A stretch of 64,000 nucleotides of DNA from Glandiceps talaboti (Eukaryota; Hemichordata; Enteropneusta; Spengelidae). The stretch lies in the NCBI RefSeq assembly GCF_964340395.1, contig NC_135553.1:25725449-25789448 (forward strand), read 5' to 3'. Numbering within the stretch: the first letter of the stretch is position 1; the number at the start of each line of letters is the position of its first letter. The notes below the pieces were generated by a model. It ran no database searches and had not been told where the DNA came from. It saw nothing but the letters and a program-made list of their open reading frames with translations. The position numbers and the translations under genes were made by a program. Of this stretch, positions 39,892 through 49,300 are shown piece by piece.

Positions 39892-40949
39892 GAGTGAACA
39901 AGAGGAAGAAGGGGAAGTACAGCGTGATGAACACCATCATATCCAAGAAGAACAACAACATGGAATAACACATCATCATGAAGTCTCTGGTAATTTGAAA
40001 ATGGAAATTTAAAGTATCTGTGACTCCTATTGAAGAGTTTAAAACTATATATATCTACTATGCTGTCATTGCTCTATTTAGCCCCATTGCCAGTGCTTCA
40101 GGTGGCTTCATTAATTTGAATTATCCATCCCACCTGTTAAACTCACTGCCTCTGTCGTACTTCTCTCATTCAATTCAAAACTAGCACAAACATGAGGTAC
40201 TTTAGGGGAAGGGGGGGGGGGGGAGCACTTGCTTGTCTATCAATTTGTTTTACATTCTGGTCATATTTGTTCAATTGCCTGCATGAAAATCAAAAGATCC
40301 AACAAGTTTCATACTTCTGACATGACCACTATTTACACAGGTTATAATAGTACCAATAATACTGGTCATGTTATGATGTTAGAGTCAAGTGTTTGGAGTT
40401 TACTGGCAAAATTAGATCTTGAAAATGGTGACTAGATACACACCATTAGACTGTCGACAGTCGTTCGTGCCTTTTTTGCTACGTTTCATCTCGCTCTGTA
40501 GCACTGAATATAATGCGTACTGATAGGAACTGTGAGTGCCAAAGGCACAAACAGTTCGTGACTGCAGCAATCGGCACTCACTAATCAATACGCGGTTATA
40601 GTATTGCTCCTGATCAGAGCAAAGCAACGACTTTAGTTTTAGATAAAAGGTAGCAAAAAGGCACGAACGACTGTCGACAGTCTAATACATCATCAAAGTC
40701 AACACTCACTGTCTAAACATCTTATTATTTTTGTACACCCTAGTTAATGAACTTGAAAGTGATGTTGCCATGGTAACAGAAGAGTCTGGAGTACAGGAAA
40801 TGCCACACCCCATTGCTGTGACAGATGCTATGAATGGTATGATGGTAGCGATGAAGGCTAATCATGGCGTCAGGGGAAATGAAGTATCTATTGTCACCAC
40901 GGAAACAGATGAAAACCCTGAACTAGAGACAGTTGTCATTGAAATGTAA
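27888..40949 (+). CDS. E4F1: E4F1-like C2H2 zinc-finger transcription factor, 12 coding exons
   Basis: Exons: 27,888-27,930; 29,049-29,876; 30,134-30,208; 30,614-30,813; 31,251-31,371; 32,695-32,916; 33,595-34,142; 34,538-34,712; 36,773-36,990; 37,857-38,055; 39,567-39,989; 40,744-40,949. All junctions are GT-AG and in phase, giving 1,085 residues. Fingers by first Cys: 238, 319, 345, 373, 401, 429, 582, 610, 716, 744, 772, 800, 828, 856. Those at 429 ([10 protein letters not shown]) and 856 ([13 protein letters not shown]) end Cys2-His-X6-Cys, an arrangement I know from E4F1; the atypical first finger also fits. Vertebrate E4F1 (about 780 residues) is a nuclear DNA-binding regulator and atypical ubiquitin ligase tied to p53, cell cycle and mitochondrial metabolism genes. 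Extra length here is an acidic 9-residue repeat (about residues 34-153). The C-terminus has 11 Gln (975-985), then His/Glu-rich sequence. The gene model is firm; orthology is an inference from motifs. Confidence 0.85.
29150..29470 (+). repeat. In-frame 27-nt coding minisatellite in exon 2 of the E4F1-like gene
   Basis: About a dozen degenerate units such as [18 protein letters not shown] and KNDSAETTN follow one another without frame loss. The period is 27 nt, nine residues. The segment is strongly acidic and polar with no predicted fold, lying before the first zinc finger. The opposite strand is also open here (Ser/Val-rich), a shadow of the codon pattern. Confidence 0.85.
31528..32040. repeat. 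41-bp minisatellite in intron 5 of the E4F1-like gene
   Basis: Twelve or so copies carry 'cacattgaggcaggtcaaca' followed by 'gatagatagaattcccta'. Variation is low (single-base changes, one 'cataacag'). The last unit is shortened near 32,020. Confidence 0.95.
32095..32235 (-). mobile_element. 3' tail fragment of a non-LTR retrotransposon
   Basis: Minus-strand reading ends in 'gggatcaatgaagtattatt' plus ATT repeats. A 'cccc tcgtgggatcaatgaag' block followed by a short tandem tail is typical of truncated LINE or SINE 3' ends. Only about 140 bp are present and no coding part remains. Confidence 0.45.
34214..34537 (+). repeat. Four tandem 81-bp copies of an intron end plus exon 8 start
   Basis: 'aaaacag' followed by 'aatgtagaattcagtacagc' starts at 34,214, 34,295, 34,376 and 34,457, then at 34,538, which is the true exon 8. 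Each copy therefore repeats the acceptor and the first nine codons of exon 8 (NVEFSTAYQ), then 54 bp of other sequence. The period is 81 bp, so frame is kept. Three copies contain an in-frame TAA just before the next acceptor; the copy at 34,376 has 'attttaaaacag' and lacks that stop. Confidence 0.9.
34955..35085. repeat. (TATG)n microsatellite in intron 8
   Basis: TATG/TGTG repeats with interruptions. The same motif resumes at 36,246-36,333 beyond an unrelated block, suggesting that one microsatellite was split by an insertion. Confidence 0.9.
35086..36245. mobile_element. Possible insertion element inside the (TATG)n tract
   Basis: About 1.16 kb of non-repeat DNA lies between two (TATG)n tracts. 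Its left end carries a near-perfect hairpin at 35,092-35,147 ('ggccatccaggtcaatacac' against 'gtgtattgccccggatggc'). 'ggatggcat' recurs at 36,083 and 36,099. I see no reverse transcriptase or transposase and no clear inverted ends, so the class is unknown. Confidence 0.35.
36246..36333. repeat. (TATG)n microsatellite, right part
   Basis: An uninterrupted run of 'tatg' units, then 'tgtgtgtgcatt' and more units. It is probably the other half of the tract ending at 35,085. Confidence 0.9.
38883..38997. repeat. Hairpin element in intron 10, ~45-bp arms
   Basis: 'actcagggtatttgc', then 'gcttgcagtgtt' and 'tctgcacc' on the left are matched inversely by 'ggtgcagcagaaaacactgc' and 'gcaaatacccctgagt' on the right, around a short centre. 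It resembles a foldback MITE. Confidence 0.8.
39365..39467. repeat. Second hairpin element in intron 10, ~47-bp arms
   Basis: 'atctgattaaaatccaatgt' and 'ctaattgttcattgtta' on the left are matched by 'taacaatgaacaattag' and 'acatcggattttaaccagat' on the right, around an 11-bp loop. Arms are almost perfect. It lies about 100 bp upstream of exon 11. Confidence 0.85.
40446..40685. mobile_element. 240-bp MITE in intron 11 with ~36-bp inverted ends
   Basis: Left end 'ttagactgtcgacagtcg' then 'ttcgtgcc' and 'ttttttgctac'; right end is the near-exact inverse ('gtagcaaaaaggcacgaacg', 'actgtcgacagtctaa'). The outermost 12 bases ('actgtcgacagt') are themselves palindromic. A TA duplication at the ends is possible. 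An internal inverted pair ('gcgtactgatagg' region against 'taatcaatacgcg') extends the symmetry. No coding capacity. Confidence 0.8.
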
Positions 40950-42660
40950 ACTTAAAGGAAAAGTCCAGTCAAGTTTATTTCTGTCTTCAGTACACTTGTA
41001 TTAATTACTGCTGTCAACTTAAAAGGAAAAGTCCAATCAAGCTATCAACTTACATAAATTATGATTTGGGGGTGATAAAATAACACCTTGGTAAGTTATT
41101 CAACATATGAAATCTTGTTATTGATGTAAAGCAAACCCTACTGCACTTGCATGAGTTTCGTCACTTTTGGAGATTTCCTGCAAAGGTTTGTGGGAAAACC
41201 TTGCAGGAAATGACATCATAGTTACCACAATATATGTCAAGCCAAGACAAAGAGATTATAAAGAAAAGTAATACTTTACTACATTCCTGCCAACTTTTCA
41301 TTTTATCAATGCAAACTAATGAGTCTAAAGGGAAGTGCTATAGTTTTTGCTATGCTGTAAGTAAGAAAAGTGTCATTCACTTTGACTATCAAACATCACA
41401 GTTTTGTTGCCAAATACCGTACTTACGGTTTCCTTCTACACTAACACTGAACCCATGAGGGTCAGCTCTCACTGGACTTCTTGGGAGACAAATACAGAAC
41501 TATACAGTATAAATAAAATATTGTTATTATTACTTTAATTAGATCTTACTTTTATCATTTGAGATAAGTGTTATAGTGAAGAAGGTATTTCAGAAGAAAC
41601 ATTCATTTGATGGCAGTTACTTTATCAGGACTACCAAAACAATTGTATCAGTAGTTAAATCTTCAACTAGTGTTGCTCCTTAGTTGGGTACACAATTGTG
41701 AAATTCTAAGGTAACAAAAATATATCTTGGCATTTTGGGCAATGCATTTAATGATTTGTTGTATACACTGAACCTTTTTTTTGTCATTTCAACATGGGAG
41801 ATAAGGTTGAGATAATTGCCTACATATTGACTTACTGCCAAAGATAGCCAACAGTACTGCTACTTATGGAATGATGTGATATGTGGTGCTGTTACTACTA
41901 AACCAGAGTGATTATAGAGTTTCACTAAGGCACCGACATGTTATTTACATCCCACATAATGGTTTTTTGTTTCAACTTACAGAAAACAAATTCAGACACT
42001 TATAATCTGCCAGCATATAAAATGATACATTTGATCTCACTGTGAACAAAAATCAATGTCTCTATTGAATGAAATGAGGAAGATTCAAATGCAAACTGTG
42101 TACATTTTGTATTTGCATTCACAGTAAGATAAAGTATAGCCTTTCATATGTGTGAGTGAGGGCTATCAGTACCTTTTTGTCTGTGTAATACATAACAAAA
42201 TACATTGTGCCACTAATTGAAACTCTAGTCTTTCAGGTTTGGTAGTATGTTGTGTTGATTGTCAATTTTATTGTCTTTGTATCTAGCCAGTCAGAGTCCA
42301 TTGCACTCCTCATGACGTTGTCAAAGGTTTATCATTGATTTTTTGTGTTACAAAGATTTGTACATATTTATATCATTTACAATTGTATCTCACAGAGAGG
42401 TTTTAAGGCTGCATGTGTACATGGTTTGAGTGCTGTTTTGACAACTTTAAATAATCGTATCCTGTTAGTGTATCATGCATATATTATTGATGTTCTATTG
42501 TCATAATTAACCCTTGATTCCATTGTTTATTTATGTATTTATTTTGTTTGTGTTTGTTTTCATTTTGATTGTTGTTTTGACAACTTTGAAAAAAATATTA
42601 TTTGTACTGCAGTAATTTTAAGAGTATTTTGTGTAATAAAATTTTGAGTTAATTATAGTA
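40950..42660 (+). other. Probable 3' UTR of the E4F1-like gene
   Basis: It follows the stop codon at 40,947-40,949. Canonical AATAAA signals occur at 41,512-41,517 and 42,635-42,640, so two transcript ends are possible. Near the start, 'aaaggaaaagtcca(g/a)tcaag' is duplicated (about 40,955 and 41,022). An imperfect hairpin lies at 41,173-41,211. Several weak ORFs here have no support. Confidence 0.5.
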
Positions 42661-44776
42661 AAATGAGTGCAGTAATTTGTTTTACACAAAACTAGTCCTG
42701 GGATGATAGACATTCATTATTTCTTATATTTTTAATATAAAGTAGCCTTACTTGTTGTGGTACACACATTGGATTGATCATTAATCATGGGGTGGGGGGT
42801 GGGGGGTGGTGGTAAAGTGCGCCTTCAATGCCAACTATTTTAGTTTCATTACACTTCAATTGCTAATGTCAATTTGTCAAGGCTTAATGTTCTTGACCTG
42901 AAGTGCACTTGACCAGAACTAACTTTACATGAATCTGAATCCATTTCAAACCTAAGAAAAAAAATCTGTAACTGTAAATCAATTAATCACCTGTTGATAT
43001 AATATATAATTATACACTTTTAAAGACTTCATACTCAAGATAAACTGTTGTTACTTGGTCACACAATTGACAGTGTGTTCCATGTAATCTATGAGTAAAG
43101 TACAAAACACACACAATGCTGTCAAAGTGCTCAGTCTTCTTCTAGATAAATTACACATTATCCAGGGAAACTAAAGCATTTCAGATTAGGATACCAGAAT
43201 ACAGTTTGGGAGATAAAATCATCATTAAAATATTGCAAAAATTTTCTATCTTTATCTCATCTAATTCCTACAATGTTTAGTCAAGTACATCTAATGTGAT
43301 ATTATCTAGGTTCATACCAAATTATATGAACCGTCTTTTCATGTTTATATCTGAAATTGTTCCTATGGTTTATTACAAATTACTGTTCAAATTACAATGT
43401 ATGTCAGGTCATGCAAATTTCTCAAAAAATAATGACAAATTACTGCATTTTTGCCAAAACTTCCATTAATGCAATTTATCTAAGTCCAATAATGTTGAAA
43501 ATTAGCTGACATTTCTGGAATGGCCCTTCAATTCTATGAAAGTTTAGTACAAGATGTAAACACAATTCTCTGTTGTGATAGTGATTACTTAACTGAATTA
43601 TTTATTTATTTTGTTTGTTTATTTTGGGTTTTTTCCATTTATCATGGTGTCTACCTTGAATTTGAATTAAAATATTTTGATTTTCAGGGTTTATGTCTGT
43701 CTAGCAACATGACTGAAGATCCAGTAGTGGTATAGGCATAGTGAAGTGTGTGTGTGTGTGTGTGTGTGGGGGGGGGGGGGCTTTAAAGTTAAGATATAGT
43801 AACTGTTAGTGATATTCAAATTTTGTAAGAATTATGAACAATTATGAAAACATATCCATGCAGTCAAAAAAAGATTGATATCTCAGCCATGATTATATAT
43901 ACATAGCCAACAACCAAATTCAGCCATCAGATTTTATAAGTGAAAGTGTCATTACAGCAGATTAGACTATATACTTTTACTGTAAATAAAAACAACAAAC
44001 TACAGGTTAGTACTAGCATCAGAAGTCATCCAGTTCATACAAGGCATAATGAGCTTCATACTATAAATTGGGTTAGCTTTCTTCTTGCTTACTCACAAAC
44101 ACCAAACATATCCTTTGTAATCCACAGCTGATACAACTTAGTTTGTTTTATCAAAACGAGATGAGCTCTAGGCTTTGTATGAAAAATATATTTTTTTTCC
44201 ATTCTGTGATACATCTTTGCAAGGTTTCGGTCACACGTTTAGATACAAGATGTATAAATATCAACTGAATACACTAATAGAAGCATTGTTGTACAAACAC
44301 GGATCGCTGAAATTTGATTATGAGCTACTGTGCATGATATATCCTAACCTATCATGGTAAATTGATTATGCAAATTACTCATTAAATTAAAAACTGCATC
44401 AACAAGCTATCACAGGAAGCGTGTGCTTAGTCATCATCAATATATCTTACGTACGTACGTACGTACAAGCTTGCATTCTTGATATTGCCTGTGATAATAA
44501 ATTACGCAAATGTTAAAATCACAAGTTATATCAACAAGGTTTATATGTGTGCCGTGCTATCATTAATATATTTACTCATTACCTAGTTAGTAAAACCTAT
44601 CAATGTGTAAAGTATACATACACATAAATATGAGGCTGTCCTAGTCTTTACATGTACTTTGTTACGATTGCTTTGAAAAATAAAAGGTTCTGACAAACTT
44701 TTTTTCTGTTTAAATGTTCTTGTCCTAAATTATCCATTTATTTGGTATTCTTGTGATATTCATAGTTGAAATTTAA
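42661..44776. other. Intergenic, no gene seen
   Basis: AT-rich DNA with G-rich runs (42,789-42,810), a (GT)n run followed by poly-G at about 43,747-43,780, and a short palindromic (ACGT)n tract at 44,449-44,466. ORFs at 43,520-43,735 and 43,940-44,360 lack homology, splice sites or compositional support. Confidence 0.55.
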
Positions 44777-44998
44777 AACAACACAACACGACACGACACA
44801 ACACAACACAACACAACACAACACAACACAACACAACACAACACAACACAACACAACACAACACAACACAACACAACACAACACAACACAACACAACACA
44901 ACACAACACAACACAACACAACACAACACAACACAACACGACACGACACAACACAACACAACACAACACAACACAACACAACACAACACAACACAACA
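44777..44998. repeat. (ACAAC)n pentanucleotide microsatellite
   Basis: About 220 bp of 'acaac' with a few G variants ('acacgacacg') near both ends at 44,787-44,796 and 44,938-44,947. All six frames are open, giving spurious Cys-Val and Thr-Gln-His ORFs. Confidence 0.98.
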
Positions 44999-45091
44999 AT
45001 AACAACAAAAAGATACCTAATTTAAGAAAAATCACGAATGGATATATTGTTGTCGTTCAATCCAGTCTATTTCGACGGTCCTTTACTATGT

Positions 45092-45104
45092 TGACCTCTG
45101 ACCT
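45092..45104. promoter_or_regulatory. Perfect DR1 nuclear-receptor half-site pair
   Basis: 'tgacctctgacct' is two exact TGACCT half sites spaced by one base, on the opposite strand AGGTCA-N-AGGTCA. This is the class bound by HNF4, COUP-TF and RXR dimers. It lies about 1.3 kb upstream of the small gene at 46,379. Function is unproven; a 13-bp match can arise by chance. Confidence 0.3.
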
Positions 45105-45606
45105 CAGTTTAATTGTCGGAGGATTTATCGTAACTGACCCCGAACTCACGGTACGTGTGTAAAGTTGTAAACTCAAAATATTCTATATTTGGTAATCTTG
45201 AGTTAGTAAGTAAGGGTTAGAGACAGATCTGAGATATTGTCAATTATATCCATTTGTTCTTTACTTCAAAAGGATTTACCATCGATCAAGAATGTCATCC
45301 GAATTTTATTGAATCGATTATCAGGATCATAAGAGCTCTTTGTTGTCAACGTTGCTGTGAATATAGGCATTCTTCCACTATTGATCGCTTAATACTGCGT
45401 TTTATGTAGTAGATGCCACAAAGGTTACGAACACAGAAATGGACGAACGTGTTCGAAGGCGGAATATAACTGGTAACATCTAAACCCCTGACGTCCCTAG
45501 ATACGTTGTTTTACTAATCTTCGACTGACATTCTGAAACCAAGGTACGGTGGTTTGTTATATTTGTAAAATATTACGTTGAAATTCAGTGTTTACCTATA
45601 CCCATG

Positions 45607-45651
45607 GTTAAACCTCAGACCACTAATTCTTTTAGTGGTCGGAGGTTAAAC
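45607..45651. repeat. Short inverted repeat
   Basis: 'ttaaacctcagaccactaa' is matched inversely by 'ttagtggtcggaggttaaa' around a tiny loop, about 17 of 19 pairs. It could form a stem of ~19 bp. Role unknown. Confidence 0.65.
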
Positions 45652-46378
45652 GTATAATACTTTGGAGAAGAATATCAAATTGAAGCTATTTTGAGAATTA
45701 CACTTCAAGTTCGTTGTCTTAGTAACATAAATAATATTGATATACAATTTATGACAACAATTATACTTTACATACCATACATAATATTTGTCATTGCGAT
45801 GTCGTGTATCGTATTGGTATTTGATAAGTACAATAATACTACAATAATACTACTCCTTAAAATGAAGAGAAAATGGAAGTGATATCAGACAATCCCACGA
45901 AATTGCCGGTTTCATTTCTATTTGGTAATTTGTATCGCAGTCATTGAAACAATGATTTGACAGTACATTGTCATTACGTGAAAGAAAACAAAGGGTAAAT
46001 ATAGACAGTGCACACACACGAAAGATTGGAAAGAAACTATCAACAATCAAACATGTTAAATTTGTTTGTCTAACGTAAACAGACGCATTTGTTGACTATT
46101 CGGTGGCGGCGGTGTTTGTCTGGTTGTAAGTAATTGGCCTATATACAGTAGGCTTGGACGTGGATTTCACTAAGCTGTGTACTACTTTGCTACTGTTCAT
46201 TGCAGGAGCTATCTAATGTTGTTTCTGTTTTTACTTGATAGCGGTGGATGATTTTTTATGGTTGACTACAACGGGATAATAGATACGTCCTTCACACAGG
46301 TATTGTGGTGTAAATTAGAAGTCGTTAACAATTCAGTAGCACAGAGCGAAAAGTCAACCGTGGACAGTCGTCGTGAAA

Positions 46379-49300
46379 ATGAGTACGGCATTTAGGTCCG
46401 ACAGAACCGTAATTACAGGACTTGCAAGGCAAAGTACGTTAAATCGATGCATTCCAGCTGTCAACGAAGAAAATGGAATTCATCCTCTAAGCAGTAGCCT
46501 TCAAACAAACCAACTGATGACCAACCAGAGTATTAGAAATCATTCAAGTCAGGGAAAGAGAGCGATAACCCTTCCCACAGTTGTTAGTATTGACCACAGA
46601 ACTTATGGCGGTGTTAGAGACCAAACAAAACGAAGTTTTCAAGCTCTACCACAACCTACCAAACTGAGATGGTCAGCCGGGAGTAACAAATCCAGGGCAA
46701 GGGTGCGAGAGGTGAGACAACGTGTTTATTAAAGCATGTGCTAAAATTGAAGTTGCTACACTTAGTAGTATAACAGTGTAATAATGGGTCAATACTTTTT
46801 TTAAAGCAATGTACAAACACACTACTATTAACCAACGAGAGACAATATACAGGGTCATATGTACATGTATGTGAATAGACGTGGCTTGTAAAATCGAGAT
46901 ATAAATGTTGTTTATTTGGCATTGATATTTAAATCAATGAGTGGCATTCGACTTAGAAACGAGCTATGTTGTTTTGCTGGTCACACGGGGGTACGAATAT
47001 CTAGCCTACATACTTGACATATTCAGTCGTTGCCCAAGCTTCGACCCGAAACAAATCAATACCACGATGCCAAAGTTCGGACAGTACGTTGAATTAGAAC
47101 CAACCGAGATTAAATGAGTATAAGTTAGTGCCGTAGTCGTTTGTTTTTTGGGATTTTCTTTTACGTTCTATCGTCATTTGTGACAAGTTCTAGTATATTA
47201 CATCACCACCATCACCATTAGGCTAATTACTTATTAATTGTCATCCTCTCAACAAAAGAATGTCTTGGTTGATACGAAATCTTATCGTATCGGCTCAAGT
47301 TCAGATTAGACCTGTAGATATTGATAGAGATTTTTGATTTACTGGAGGTTCTAGTTGGCCTTGGCTACCCATGCATTGTTGTGGAGGCGTGTAGTATGAT
47401 AGAATGGACATTTCTCACTGCTATCGAAATCGATAATGACAATTAAATACCCGCTCCCTCTCATGGGGTTCAATTTTATGGCTATTGTGTGCGTTACCAT
47501 TCTGCCTATAAAGCGAACATCAACAGGTGGTTTCGGTCAATCACTTGATCTGTCAACAAGTGCAGAGCAGTAAAATTCCAGTCCGTTAACCGTAAATCGT
47601 CGTTCGTTTCACGATTGCGTGAGTGGCTGACGACATGCATACGTCACGGACCATCGAATAGTGCAATAGTGTCATTAAAAATAAAATTACATTCAAAGTT
47701 ACGTTAAACTCGATCCTGTCAGAGTTTGAACTATCAACTTCATTAATACACGAACATTTCTCATCATCATGTTTATATGTGAATGCATTGATGAGTTCCT
47801 GGACTTGTGAAATATTCACATGAAATTGATAGTTCAGAGTCTGATCAGATCGACAGTAATACCAATAACTTTCATAATCACTATTGTATTTGTCATGGAA
47901 ACACATATGTAAGCTTATCCTATTCTTAGCATATTTTATCCAAACGACTTGGTGTTTACGTTGATCCTAGATCTTCGAGGATTACAAAGTTTGATAAACT
48001 AAACTTTGGTGTAGTAGTTGTCCTCAATATCTGGACCTACTCATTCTGAATGACTACATTCCACACATACTGGTGTTGCTAAAACCTTCTCTTCATTTAT
48101 GATATATGTATATTTATAAGCTACATCCATAACCATGTTGTTACTGTAATGTAAATGTATATATTGCCTCAGTCACCACCTCGACTATTTCGACTATTTC
48201 AACTCGACTATTTCATTTTAATGGTATGTTTATCCTCTCTCCCCGACCTCTCTCGTTTAAGACTATTAACATAAATGTTAAGTACATCACATTGGTGTTC
48301 AGAATTACCTGTGTCTACTATTTTATCCACTAAATAAACTGAAGTACTTTATATAAGTTAGAAAAAAGATAAAAGTGAGATTAATTGTACAGCCCACATT
48401 GCTGTGAGATGAGCAGACGACAAGAGGTAGGCATCACATTGTTCGGTCGAATCACTCATGAAATATGTCGCATAGAAATGACCCATCTCCTATCAGGGCA
48501 ACTCTTGGTGTATCACACATCCCTCAAGACTTATTTGTAAATATATCGAATTATAAAAAAATGTCGTTTTTTTTTTTAAATTGCTGAGTTATGAAAAGCA
48601 AGTATTTGGTAAAACAGTACCATTTACACGTAAAGCAACAACAAACATCAAGAGTTTACAGTTTTGTCATATAAAGTTCAAAAACATTCTCCTTTTAAAC
48701 CGTGACAGGAACAACTAGTAAATCGTCACTTCATCTCTTGATTGAATCTATATATCTTATCCTAACTTGGAAGCAGCAAAGTCTGTGTAGTAAAAGATAA
48801 CCTGGATACGATACGATGTATGTTGTATAACTGAAACAATAGACTTATAATTATTTAGGTTTCTCATTGTGTGAAACTAACAATGGATAGCACTTTTTAT
48901 ATAAACGGCGTCTTGTCTAAACCTTTAGTAATTACAAATTAACTTTTTTAAACACAATATATACATTTTATTCCTTTTAAAATGTTCCCGTTTTAATGTT
49001 CTTTTTGTGGCTGATGTTCCAATTCACTGTCGCATAAAGAATTTTCTAATTTTGTTTATTGTTGTATTTTGAATTGGATGTCAATTTAGGACCAATCAGC
49101 GAATATGATTTTGATATTCCTATGGGGTCATATCAACTTTACAAAACTATAAGTCCCTGACAGTATATGAGTTCCTTTATTATAAGCTTACACTAAACTA
49201 TCCCGGTAGGGAAATGTATATTTTTTTTGTAAAAACCTTGTGGAGATAATCCACTGCACCTAGCTAAGCAACTCTTGCTTGGTATTTTTTTTCAAAAGGG

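Noticed and set aside
44738-45035. Cys-Val and Thr-Gln-His repeat ORFs
   Set aside because: Six-frame reading of the (ACAAC)n microsatellite.
47586-47906. 106-codon minus-strand ORF with a hydrophobic segment
   Set aside because: No homologue recognised, inside the intron of another gene, and one ORF of this length can occur by chance in this composition.
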